64,000 bases of DNA, from positions 10,587,103 to 10,651,102 of the forward strand of contig NC_087254.1 of assembly GCF_037042905.1 (NCBI RefSeq), in the 5' to 3' direction. Below the pieces are notes generated by a model that worked only from the letters and a program-made list of their open reading frames with translations, made no database searches and had not been told where the DNA came from. A program made the translations under genes and the position numbers. Shown here in pieces: positions 11,564 to 22,476 of the stretch (the first letter of the stretch is position 1; each line of letters begins with the position of its first letter). Source of the stretch: Lytechinus pictus. Its lineage: Eukaryota; Echinodermata; Echinoidea; Temnopleuroida; Toxopneustidae.

Positions 11564-11841
11564 CCAGGGCCCCGTCTTACAAAGAGTTGCGATTGATCCA
11601 ATCAACCACAACTATGGAAAGCCAGCAATGTCAACATCTAAAATGCATGTTTATTCACATTATTTTCAAGATATGAAGTAAATTTAAACATCCATCGTTT
11701 TCTTGACAATTCAGTATGCTTCTCTTTGTTCACAAAGTATATTGTGAAAATTTTCTGAAGAAAAAAATATGACATTGATGGATTTCCATATAGTTGACGT
11801 TGATTGGATCAATTGTTAATTTTTTGTAAGACGGGGCCCTG
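11564..11841. mobile_element. MITE, GGGCCCCGTCTTACAAAGAG family
   Basis: TIRs CAGGGCCCCGTCTTACAAAG and TTGTAAGACGGGGCCCTG bound about 280 bp; subterminal GATTGATCCAATCAA. Copies also at 25590, 28136 and 28466. Confidence 0.8.
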
Positions 11842-12048
11842 GTCGGATTTTAGGGGCTGGAAACGGAGACCCCCCCCCCTCCAGGTAAAAAGAGGTAGTT
11901 TTCCTCAAACTTAATTGGCAATTGTATTGTCATTTTCAATAAAGTTTTCATCAAATTGCTGCATGGTCTAGCTGGTTTCGACAATTTCTACAGACAAATC
12001 GTTTAATAATATATTTCATTTTTTCAATTTATCATAATTTGCTTCTTA

Positions 12049-12525
12049 GGGTTAATTGAAAAGAGAATGGAGGGACCAGCGTGGAGGCCTGTGACAGCAT
12101 CCCTGAAAACCTGCGGGAAAGTGTAGCGACAGAGTGAAATTAAACATGTTATTTTAATAAGTAAAACTTCTTATTTGAATCTGAACAAAGTACGAACTTC
12201 AGAAATGCTAGATTCATTATATAACTATATGTACATTGAGTTATGGTTTACATTTCCCAGTGACAAAAATTGTTTTGTCAATTCAACACCTTTTTGTTTG
12301 TTAGGGTTATATAGAAATAAAATGGAGAAACCAGCACGGAGGCCTGTGACAGCATCCCTGAAAACCTGCGGGAAAGTGTAGCGACAGAGTGAAATGAAAC
12401 ATATTATTAAAAAAAAGTAAAACTTCTTATTTGAATTTGAAGTAAAATACGAACTTCAAAAAAGGGAGGCTAGATTCATTATATAACCATTGAGTTATGG
12501 TTTACATTTCCTAGTGATACTCTTT
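12049..12525 (+). repeat. Tandem duplication with two exon-like units
   Basis: Two units of about 255 bp (from 12049 and 12303). Each begins after an acceptor-like TTAG and, in the same frame, encodes a short peptide ending RPVTASLKTCGKV and the same TAG. Bases between the units also match. They could be duplicated terminal exons or an unannotated repeat; no upstream coding exon was found. Confidence 0.45.
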
Positions 12526-12786
12526 TACGACATACAAAAACATCTAACTCGCGATTATCCATTGCCCTACCCCATACCCTTCCATCCAGCCTCTATATCC
12601 TATGTATTGATATGATTATACATTGTTTTTTTTTTATTTGTTTGTTCAGTTTGTAATTTAGGGTACAGCTCTTCATAAGCTCTGCTAATGTTTTTTTTTA
12701 TTTAAAGCCTTTCAAGAGCCTTACATAAAAAACCAGGAAAACATTGAACTCTGAGAAAAAATGAACATACAGTGCATATAAAAACA

Positions 12787-13742
12787 AGTGGAATGCCTCT
12801 GGCCGTCTCACCTGCATCACGCGATTCAATATAGCAGCAGTGCTGATTTTGAAAACTACTATAACTCGCACAAGATGTTCAGTGATACTTGGTTACTCTT
12901 ATTTCCACGTTTTATGAACTAGACCAATACACTTATAGAGATATGATGGCAATTCAACAAATACCCCCAACGTGGCCAAAGTTCTTTGACCTTACATGAC
13001 CTTTGACCTTGATCATGTGACCTGAAACTCGCACAGGATGTTCAGTGATACTTGATTACTATTATGTCCAAGTTTTATGAACTAGACCAACACACTTTCA
13101 AATTTATGGCTGTAATTCAACAAATACCCCAATTTGGCCAAAGTTCATTGACCCTAAATGACCTTTGACCTTAATCGTGTGACCTGAAACTTGCACAGGA
13201 TGTTCAGTAATACTTGATTACTATTATGTCCAAGTTTCATGAATCAGATCCATAAACTTTCAAAGTTATGATGGTAATTCAACAGATACCCCCAATTCGG
13301 CCAAAGTTCATTGACCCTAAATGACCTTTGACCTTGGTCATGTGACGTGAAACTCATGCAGGATGTTCAGTGATACTTGATTAACCTTATGTATAAGTTT
13401 CATGAACTAGGTCCATATATTTTCTAAGTTATGATGACATTTCAAAAACTTAACCTTAGGTTAAGATTTTGATGTTGATTCCCCCAACATGGTCTAAGTT
13501 CATTGACCCTAAATGACCTTTGACCTTGGTCATGTGACATGAAACTCTGGCAGGATGTTCAGTAATACTTGATTAACCTTATGGCCAAGTTTCATGAACT
13601 AGGTCCATATACTTTCTAAGTTATGCTGTCATTTCAAAAACTTAACCTCAGGTTAAGATTTGGTGTTGACGCCGCCGCCGCCGCCGCCGTCGCCGTCGGA
13701 AAAGCGGCGCCTATAGTCTCACTCTGCTATGCAGGTGAGACA
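12787..13742 (+). mobile_element. 1-kb interspersed repeat with four DR1 motifs
   Basis: Ends: AGTGGAATGCCTCTGGC...GTCTCACCTGCAT at left and TCACTCTGCTATGCAGGTGAGAC at right, so the termini are inverted (GTCTCACCTGCAT/ATGCAGGTGAGAC). The interior is about five tandem units of about 180 bp, each with TGACCTTTGACCT, GTCATGTGAC and GGATGTTCAGTGATACTTGA. A GCC run precedes the right end. Non-autonomous; family unknown to me. Confidence 0.75.
12997..13526. promoter_or_regulatory. Four DR1 nuclear-receptor motifs
   Basis: TGACCTTTGACCT (AGGTCAAAGGTCA reversed) occurs at 12997-13009, 13159-13171, 13322-13334 and 13514-13526. This is the consensus DR1 site bound by HNF4, RXR and PPAR-type receptors in animals. 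Binding is not shown here. Confidence 0.5.
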
Positions 13743-14272
13743 AAAACGGGGCAGTTTTGAAAAGTCTATCAAAATTTTGTTTCAATTATTATTTGTATAA
13801 TTTTGATGTCAATAGATGCTCTGAAGTCTTATCTTTTGAATGCCATTAAAAACAATAAGTTTCGTTCATGCTTGAGCGCACATGGAACGTTTTTGTCAGG
13901 GTTTATAAAAAGGCTTGCGCCAAATGGCAGAACATGAGAAAATATTTAATATTATATAAAGTAATGATTTGCTAATGATTTTGAAAGCATAATTCGAAAA
14001 TTATGGCAAAGATAATGAAAACCTTAGAGGAAGTCTGCTGATAAGCGAGACCTTTCATTCTCAATATTTTCTAATTTTCTGCCATTTGGCGCAAGCCCTT
14101 GTTTGAACCCCCGACAAAAACGTTCCGTGTGCGCTCAAGCATGAACGAAACTTATTTCTTAAACGACATTTAAAAGATAAGACGTTAGAGCATCTATTAA
14201 CATCAAAATATAGACATCATAATATGAAACAAAATTTTGATAGACTTTTTAAAACTGTCCCGTTTTTTATAC
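13742..14272. mobile_element. Fold-back element with about 200-bp arms
   Basis: The left arm 13742-13945 and right arm 14060-14272 are reverse complements over most of their length (blocks AGTCTATCAAAATTTTGTTT, TTTCGTTCATGCTTGAGCGC and CTTGCGCCAAATGGCAGAA). The loop is about 115 bp. No coding capacity. Confidence 0.8.
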
Positions 14273-14502
14273 GCACTTTATATGCCTATCACTACAAAAG
14301 GAGCATAATTAAAATGATTGAAAAACTAAGTATTAAAGATGCAATGGTTATCGTGATGAAACACCTGGGAAATACGGATTCATTTTCTTGTCATCTCTTA
14401 AACAAGCTTTTCCTTTGACTCACATCACACTAAACCCCTTAAATAGAAGGATTATTTTTTTGGGTTACTTTGATATGAAAAGTAAATCTGAAATCATTAA
14501 AG

Positions 14503-15092
14503 GAGAATGAAACCTTTGGAACAAGATAGCTTGTGTGAAAACAGAAAAATCAAAGAAACAGATCAACGAAAGTTTAAGAAAAATCTGACAAATAATGAAA
14601 AAGTTATGAGCATTTGAATATTGTGATCACTAATGCTATTGAGATCCTCAAATTGCAATGCGACAAAGATGTGTGATGTCACTTGTGAACAACTCTCCCC
14701 ATTACTTTCGTAGATATTTCACATAAATTGCCTCTTTTATCACATCTATCAATAGATCATTGTGTTCTTTCTATAGGAGGGCATGTAATACAAATTTTTA
14801 AAGAATACATCATGGATAAAGAGTTTGTATTACCATAAAGTAAAAGCAAAAGAGACATTTTTTGGGTATTTTATAGTCCATCAAAGGGAAAGTTGTTCAC
14901 CTGTGACATCACACATCCTTGTCACATTGCCAATGGGAGGATCTCCATAGCATTAGTGATTGCAATATTCAAATGCTCATAACTTTCTCATTATTTGTGT
15001 GATTTTTCTCAATTTTTCTTTGTGCTTATTCTTTGATTTTTCTGTTTCGACACAAGCCTACTTGTTCCAAAGGTTTCATTCCCCTTCAACAT
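14503..15092. mobile_element. Fold-back element, GAATGAAACCTTTGGAACAA family
   Basis: Left end AATGAAACCTTTGGAACAAG and right end CTTGTTCCAAAGGTTTCATT. Arms of about 200 bp include ATGTGTGATGTCAC and AGTTATGAGCATTTGAATAT. Same architecture as the elements at 42344, 57269 and 59040. Confidence 0.8.
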
Positions 15093-15960
15093 TCATTCTT
15101 CCTCTTTACAACGATGTACCATAATGTTGTGCTATCATGGAATGTGTATTTACCTTGAAAACTGAGCAAAGTCGGAAGTAAAATGTATTGTCTTTACAAA
15201 ATTCTCAATTTCGTTTTAAATATGCAGTGTGATTTAACATTTCCCCATGGTACCTAGGGTCTGTTTGGATACACTATACATCTGTGGAATGGTAAACACA
15301 TTCGAACTCCATCCATCATCAAAACAATTTGGAAATCACAACTGGAAACAACTAATTTTGCAACATTTCATTTTGACATTGCTGCATATTTTATTAGGGC
15401 TGCGCATTCCATGATTACATGAGCAAAACGATTAAAAACGAGGAATAATAACGCCTCACAATGATACCATAATCACATAATGGAGCACTAAGAAAATGAT
15501 TGCTCCTATATGGCTTAGTTACAAAACCTTTTTTGAAGTGTAGTATATTATGTCTGATGTTCAGAGGTAACAGATCGAGGTGCACTGCAATCAGGGATTT
15601 TGGAAGAGAGGATGATGGTGACTATGTTACATAAAATAATGATAAAAAACAATCATTCCCGAATGAACGTGAATTTTCTTCAAATTTGTTTGATAAGCCC
15701 CCTCCGCTCACCAAGGGATTTCTCTCCCGAATGAAGGTGAATTTAAACCCCCCATATGTAACTCTGGTCTATATATTAATTGGGTAAAAGAAGCCTAATG
15801 ATATATGTTAAAGCATACCAACCCGATTTCCAGGGTGTGCTGCGTACCCCCCCCCCCCCAAAAAAAAATCCATTATCCCGCTTTCCACGGCCATGACTGC
15901 AGTCACGTACATGTATCTGAGAAATGAATTTGGCATTGTGCACCGACGTTTTTTATATGG
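15093..15960. other. No feature recognised
   Basis: Intergenic-looking sequence with a C run at 15848 and no frame or motif I can support. Confidence 0.4.
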
Positions 15961-15974
15961 ACTAGAATATCTAT

Positions 15975-16425
15975 GTTGGAAAGAACACAAATGTCCCACA
16001 GTGAGTTCCACGGTGTGGAACACGCCTTTGAAATCATCTTTACACTGTCACTTTCGGGCATTTTAACAATATGTGAATTTCATTGTCACATTGTCCATGA
16101 TGTACACACTCTGTGTGAAAATGTTACATATAATCATTTTAAAATTGTGAATCCTATTCAATCAGGGTCTGTGCCTGCAGACTAATAGTATGATCATACT
16201 ATTAGTCTGCAGGCACAGACCCTGATTGAAACTTTGATCAACAAGTGTGTCTCCACGCAAAGACGAGCACATACAAAACTTGCTGTTAGAGGGCCTTCAG
16301 TGCACAAAGCATGAGTAGGCTGCAATTCAGACCCTCTACTCGAGTGAAGAGTTTGCACAGCAGACTATTTTCATACAGACCATGATCATGGAAACACTGT
16401 GCGACACCGTGTTCTTTCCATTAGG
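15975..16425. mobile_element. Inverted-repeat element with a central perfect palindrome
   Basis: Outer arms GGAAAGAACAC...CACAGTG (about 15976-16010) and CACTGTGCGACACCGTGTTCTTTCC (about 16396-16420) are inverted. At the middle lies a 74-bp perfect palindrome (16157-16230). Confidence 0.55.
16157..16230. repeat. 74-bp perfect palindrome without spacer
   Basis: The 37-bp arm 16157-16193 is followed directly by its exact reverse complement 16194-16230 (centre TATGATCATA). Either a very recent fold-back or an assembly or read-joining artefact. Confidence 0.9.
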
Positions 16426-16430
16426 AAATA

Positions 16431-16862
16431 TATTTTATTAAATGGTATCGTTTTCCCCGCTTCGTCTTCTGCGTTGTTATTCACCTTGTGCAATTCTATC
16501 CTCTTCTTATCTTCATTTTCTTCGTCTGTTCCCCCGCTGAATTTCGTCATCTTCTATTAATCCATCATACCAAATTAAGGTTGCACAAAGCCCCCCGCCC
16601 CCGCCCTTATCCCGCCCCCTCATCCATCATTATTTTCACAAACACATGCATTGATACACTCCCCGACTCGTTTGATATAATTATGCCCCCCCTTCTTCAT
16701 CACATACGTTCGATTATATTAATTCTGCTGATTGTTTCTGTGGTAAGGAAAGGGGTTTTAATTTTGCATCTTCGTTTTACTCGGGCTACTTGTGTAGTTA
16801 TTTTTCTCAATTTTTTAAACAATATACATCATTTTTCAAACACGATTTGTATTTTTTTAATT
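16431..16862. other. C/T-rich stretch, no gene supported
   Basis: A 143-codon plus-strand frame (16488-16919) is open through a C/T-rich tract but runs into the SINE and has biased low-complexity composition. I do not call it a gene. Confidence 0.4.
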
Positions 16863-17156
16863 ATTATTCGAGTAGAGAGTGGAGCGTTGTGGCCCAGTGG
16901 ATTAGTCTTCGGACTTTGAAACAGAGGGTCGTGGGTTCGAATCCCAGCCATGGCGTAATTTCCTTCAGCAAGAAACTGATCCACAGTGTGCTGCACTCAA
17001 CCCAGGTGAGGTAAATGGGTACCGGTAGGAAGTAATTCCTTAAAAAGCTGTGTGCGCTATGAACGCCTAGCTTAGCCGGGTAATATAGGAGCGCCTTGAG
17101 CACCTAACAAGGTGGATATGTGCGCAATATAAATACCCTATATTATTATTATTAGA
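16863..17156 (+). mobile_element. tRNA-derived SINE (SURF1-like), near full length
   Basis: A box GTGGCCCAGTGG (16889-16900), B box GGTTCGAATCC (16933-16943), a body with CTGCACTCAACCCAGGTGAG, a 3' part GGAGCGCCTTGAGCACC, and a terminal ATT microsatellite. This is the best-preserved SINE in the window. The tRNA-like head is not a tRNA gene because it does not continue into an acceptor stem. Confidence 0.85.
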
Positions 17157-17795
17157 GGGGGTATAGGGCTCGATGTAATTTATCTAATAATTCTCAAAAA
17201 TCATTTCTCTTTTTTTCATTCGGCAGGTGGGGGGGGGGGTGCATTCATTATCCATTTGCATCCAAATACATTGTTATCCGGTTGTACCTATTTTTTGATT
17301 CACCTTTTCTGCTTCGCTTTTTTAATTTAAAGTATGGCTATTTATATTTAAACATTTAAATTTAATCGCAATTTTCTCCAATTCTTACCTTGTTCTTATT
17401 TGTTTCATACTTATTGACACTAATATGTTTGCACAATAGTGAATCTACTATTATTTCATCCCGCCTCTCATCCCACTACTTTCCATCTCTCTCTCCCCCT
17501 CTCTCTCTCTGCATGTGATGTTATCCGTTTATTTCGTGAATGAATGAACAATGTGAATTTCATGAAATGTGTACAATTGATATTATACACAATGAAGGCC
17601 TCGAGAAAAATAGCGCATTCGAAATACTGCCAAAAAAAGAATGTTCAATTCAGAAGATTTAAATTGGAAAAAAAAGAGACAGTTACATAATCTTGTTCGA
17701 AAATTGCATTTGATTTGAAGGATTATTAAACTTGGGCTTATTTTTTTCGTCTTCATTTTATGAAGTTCACACCAGGTTTCCCAAAACCTATCATG
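17157..17795. other. No feature recognised
   Basis: AT-rich with a G run at 17230 and a short CT microsatellite at 17478-17512. Confidence 0.4.
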
Positions 17796-18412
17796 TCCTT
17801 TTAACCATAAAAGACTGGGGTCTAAGAGCACTGCCACCCTCAACATTTTTCGTGATAAGTTCGCGCTGCGTCGTTTCATGATATTTTTTTCCTTTCAAAG
17901 TCTCGCGCAACGTTTGTAAACCAAATTTGCAACTTTTCACGCAACAATATGGAATTGTACGTCGGAACAAAATTTATGTAAAACGTGATTTCATGTACAA
18001 ATTATATGCAAAGTCTGTTTCCAGCAAAAATCATAACTTTATATAGTTTAGGTTTACTAATTAAAATCATATAATTTCATGTCTATTATCTTAATGTTTC
18101 GACAAAGTCCATCGACCCCCCCAAAAAAATAGAAAGAAAACAAAGAAATACATAATAAAATACATAAATGCGCAGAAAATAGATCTTATTTATGTGCTTT
18201 TGATCAGAATTCCACAAAGAATCTTTAAACAAAAGAAATAGCACTTTAATAATATATAGCATTTATAAGGCGCTGATTTATCTAGTTTCCTATTCAGTGG
18301 CGCACTAAATATTAATGACTTTATTTATAGGTTTACAGCCTAACTCAAATTTCATGCATAAATTAAAAACAAGCAATTAATCACAAATAAATTATAAATA
18401 TTTTTAAATACA

Positions 18413-18443
<31 letters not shown>

Positions 18444-18546
18444 TTTTAATTGCCATGGGTGGCGTGTGTGTCGATTTTTGTCGTGATCGCGCGATCAACT
18501 TTTCCAGCCTCCAAAATAATACCCCAGTCTTTATGAAGGTTAAAAT
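17796..18546. mobile_element. Candidate TIR element (GACTGGGGT ends)
   Basis: TTTTAACCATAAAAGACTGGGGT at the left is mirrored by CCCCAGTCTTTATGAAGGTTAAAA at the right. The interior is AT-rich with a TA run at 18413-18434. No transposase. Confidence 0.45.
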
Positions 18547-18777
18547 TGCGGCACTTAACGGGAATAAACAACTTTTTTTTTCAAATTCATCACCGTTTTC
18601 CTAGAGAAGCTCATTTAATTGAAGCGTGATGATGACCTTTCAAATTGGGGAGGGGTGCAATTATTTCTCGAACGAATAAAAACAAATTTTGAATTAAACT
18701 TAATTGCGCTAATACTTTATCAGAAGTCTCTTAAGTGTTCTACATTAAATACGGTATAACGTATCAAATTCCTTTCA

Positions 18778-18868
18778 GGTACCAATTTACCTCACCTGGG
18801 TTGAGTGCAGCACAATATGAATCAATTTCATGCTGAAGGAAAGTGCGCCATGGCTGGGATAAGGGGAT
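18778..18868 (-). mobile_element. Truncated SINE fragment
   Basis: It matches the body of the SINE at 16.9 kb reversed (CTCACCTGGGTTGAGTGCAG, GCCATGGCTGGGAT). Both ends are missing. Confidence 0.75.
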
Positions 18869-19588
18869 ATTTTGGGATCTTTCAGGTTAAACACGCAAAT
18901 GAGCTAATCCAGGAAAATGTGGATGATTGTCAGAACCACAGGGGTGGCACTACCAAAAAAAAAGAAGTAATCCAAATTTAGATGATCAATAACATTGGTT
19001 AACATATTGCTGAGTCTGAGCTGCAAAAGTCCAATATGTCACTTGTCGATGTGTTGTAAAAACTGAATCCCTTTCATTATTCAATGACCAAAAATGAAGA
19101 ATAAAGTTAAACATCTAAATTTTATTCCTTATACTAAAGGTCCGCAGATAATTTTCTGTCACAGATATCTAGCATCAATTTGATTTTTTCCCCTTTGAAA
19201 TACAACACATCTGTTAACCAAGACTTTTTTTGTTAACCAATGTCTTTAAAGAGAGTATTGAAATATTAACAATTACCAGAATGTGAAAGAACTATTTAAA
19301 AAAATTAATACCCCCCTTCCATTTTGGCAATAGGTAGGGCCGAGATGAAACCTTCACAACATTTGTTTTCTTGGTCATTTTCAATACTGGAAAAGGTTGC
19401 CCTGGCTTGCTGATCAGTTTCTATACACATTTAACCCCCCCAAAAAAATATTTAAAAAATACAACTAATTACAATAAAAATAATATGGAATATCCTTACT
19501 TTCAGATTTATTTATAAAGATGCGAAAAAATTCTTTCATATTCTGGTAAATCATAATCAACCCTCCAAATTTGGATTACTTTATTTTG
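18869..19588. other. No feature recognised
   Basis: AT-rich sequence with short mononucleotide runs only. Confidence 0.4.
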
Positions 19589-19594
19589 ATATGC

Positions 19595-19800
19595 AGTCGG
19601 TGATTTCAAGTTCGGTGTTGACTGGTGTTGGTATGGGGCTGATTTTTAGATCAGCACAGCACCCAAACAAAATCAACACTAGTCAAAGAAAAAAAATGGT
19701 TACTTGGTGTAAGGCTATCAATATGATTTTCACCATTTTTGTATTGGAGCCATAGAATGCAACACTAACACCAGCACAAAAATCGAACTGGAAATCACCC
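19595..19800. mobile_element. Fold-back MITE, GGTGATTTCAAGTTCGGTGT family
   Basis: Left GTGATTTCAAGTTCGGTGTT and right AACACCAGCACAAAAATCGAACTGGAAATCAC are imperfect inverted ends. A relative lies near 39430-39790. Confidence 0.65.
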
Positions 19801-19914
19801 ATTGTATAATGCTCAAAATAAGGCCACAGAGGTCATGTCAGAAGGACCTGGCCAAAACATGGAATGGTGCCGCCCCGATAAATAACCCCAAAGGGCAGAA
19901 CAAGTTTCTCTCTT

Positions 19915-20110
19915 TTTGGGGGGGATGGGTGGGGGTTAGGGGGGTCACAATGGATAAGGGGGAGGGGTCAAAGGGTGGGAGAGGGGATCACAATGGATAA
20001 GGGTGGGGGAGGGGATCACAATGGATAAGGGGAGGGGTCAACAGATAAAAGGGTGGGGAAGGGAATCAATGGATAAGGGGAGGGGTCACAAATGATAAAA
20101 GATCACAAAA
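19915..20110 (+). repeat. G-rich minisatellite
   Basis: Units of 30-36 bp containing CACAATGGATAAGG and GGGGAGGGGTCA repeat about five times. Clusters of GGG runs could form G-quadruplexes. Confidence 0.75.
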
Positions 20111-21169
20111 GTAAAGACAAAAGGCAAGAATTATTAATTTTCATAAGGATTTATTGGGTATCTTATTGAAAAAAAAATACCAAAAAAAATGACCAGCAGC
20201 ACAGAAGATTCATCCAAGTCTTCATACCATAGCAGCTAACCTCTTGATTCAATGGAGCGAACCCCTTCCCTCACAAAGTGACCTACAGCCTGATCCGAGC
20301 TGGGGTCTCGCAAACAAAACCACTCAATATGTGACATCATTACCAATAGTCCTATTTCTAAGTGTGCAGGGCGGGGCACTGAACACTGCCATGCATGACG
20401 TACCGCATCTGTAATGTAGGTGCTTTATTTTCAAATTCAATGATACTTTGTGTAGCCAAGAGTATGAAGACAATGCATTGACAAGGCAACAATTGTATTT
20501 TTATCTACATTTTGAATACCTTGAATAAATTTTCTGTATGTACCAAATCAATCTGTTGATCTCCTTTGTAGTCTCTTTATTCATCCTTGAACAAAGCCGA
20601 CACCCCATTCCTTTAATCTGCCCCCTTTCTCAATACCATCTCCCCCTTCCTCTCTTTTCTCCTCCTTTCTACAGGTTTACCAGTTAATCCATTCATTGTA
20701 ATCTCCCTCTCCATACCTCCCTGTACTATCTATTCTTGTATCTGCCAATCCTCCATTATTTCACATCTTTTCAACATATTTTATCCATGACTGATATTAC
20801 ATTGTTCTAAATAATTGCATTATATCTATTAATTAGTTTGTGTTTTGGTTTTATTTTATTTATTCATTTTTTTTTTTTTTGGGGGGGGGGGCTGTTTTTG
20901 TTTCTTTATTTTTTCTTAATTTTTTATTGGGAAAGGGGAAGAATTTTCTTTTTAATTGAGCAAATAGAATCCATTACAATTCTGCAAATAAATACACCTC
21001 TTTCTGTACATAATGCAATGTGTTTATAAGAACACTGCATTTCAAAATAGATATTAAAAAACGAAACCAACAAAAAAATAATTTGTTGGTTTTTTGTTTT
21101 TCTCTTTATTTTTATTTTTATATATTTTTTTTGTTTTCCCATCATTTTATTCACCATCTCGTACAGGAC

Positions 21170-21298
21170 AGGGATGTAGTCAAGGACTTCCGAGTCCCGA
21201 GGCCGTTGGAGAAAACCTTCTCCCATAGATTTTGTACGCGAGATTGAGGCCAAGGCCGGCAAAAAGTGACCTCGAGGCCAGCCTTGACTATATCCCTG
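21170..21298. mobile_element. MITE, CAGGGATGTAGTCAAGG ends
   Basis: Starts CAGGGATGTAGTCAAGG and ends CCTTGACTATATCCCTG. GC-rich middle with CGAGGCC blocks on both sides. Confidence 0.7.
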
Positions 21299-21755
21299 GT
21301 AAAGGATCAAATGTTATGTGTTTGCATACTGTACCCATCACTTATTTCCACACAACTCTGAGAGACAAGGCAAGGCAGTTGAACTGATAAGATATGAGAA
21401 TCAAGACCTCAACATAAGCCTGTCCTGAGGAAGTGCACTTTATATCCCACAAATGGTTTATAATCCCCTATCAACCATCAACAGTACAATGCATGTATCC
21501 TAGTCATGAAGTGCAATGTCAAATTTCAGAGATAGAACCCCTAAAAGATCTAAAACTTATTCAAGACTGGAATTAGGAGACCATTTCTTTAAACAAAGGG
21601 TCACTGAGAAGCAATGCCAAACTTTTGAAACTGTATCCAAGTAAATTTCCAGAACTCGTTTCAGATTGGATGGAAGAAACCATTCCTTCAGCCATAGGGT
21701 CATTAACAGTTGGAACAATATACTCCTTATGTTCAACAAGAAATTCAAAACTTAG

Positions 21756-22036
21756 TTGCTAATAAGCTAGAGCACACAATTGTCATCGCCACACTTGTTG
21801 CTGAGGCTATTCAAGGTATGACAAGCCTCTTTCATTGATCACCATGGTCAGGTCTCGAAAAGTCATTCCGCTCTGGCTTCTTCTGTTAGGCCATTCAAAA
21901 AGAGGTTGCTAATAGGCTACAGCACACAATCGTCCCTGCAACACTCAGATGATTTAACTGAGGCTATTCAAGGTATTCCTTGATCACCATGGTCAGGTCT
22001 CAAAGAGGCATTCCACTCTGGCTCCTTCTCTTTATA
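21756..22036. repeat. Imperfect direct duplication, unit about 140 bp
   Basis: TTGCTAATAAGCTAGAGCAC and TTGCTAATAGGCTACAGCAC start two units that both continue GAGGCTATTCAAGGTAT, TTGATCACCATGGTCAGG and ATTCCNCTCTGGCT. Lies inside the 4.2-kb segment. Confidence 0.75.
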
Positions 22037-22314
22037 CTAGAAGCAGCTCTGGTTTGGAGTGAATTAAGCCCAGTAGAGAGCTAACATGAATGTGAAAGAC
22101 AATGGGATCTACCAAATCAGATATACCAAGTTCCATCAAATGCCTTCCCAAACATGGAAAACCCTCTAACATAAAGCCAGCCTAGTGAATAAGTGCAATT
22201 CTTGTTCACTCGGGATATGACTTAAAATGTTCCCGGAGACTAAGGAGAAATTACCAGATGATGCAATGATTGAATAAACATGGGGGGATACTGGAGAGTT
22301 GACAATCTGGTGGG

Positions 22315-22476
22315 TGTTTCATGAAAGTTGTCGGCACTGACTTAATTGTCAGTGCGGACTATTTTTAGTGAAATCCTTGCTTTTGATTGGCTGAGAAGCA
22401 CTGGCCTATGACTGTTACTATGGTAACTGTAGGAGAAAGACTTGTTAGTGCTGACAACTTTCATGAAACAGTCCCC
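22315..22476. mobile_element. MITE, GTTTCATGAAAG family
   Basis: Inverted ends GTGTTTCATGAAAGTTGTC and GACAACTTTCATGAAAC. CTGGTGG on both sides looks like a target-site duplication. Related to 60361-60524. Confidence 0.7.

Noticed and set aside
12787..13742. CRISPR-like or satellite array
   Set aside because: The units have no constant-repeat/variable-spacer layout; they belong to an interspersed element in animal DNA.
16488..16919. 143-codon plus-strand frame
   Set aside because: Biased C/T-rich composition, ends inside the SINE, no homology recognised.
16863..16950. tRNA gene
   Set aside because: A and B boxes are present but the sequence continues into a SINE body with no acceptor stem or discriminator.
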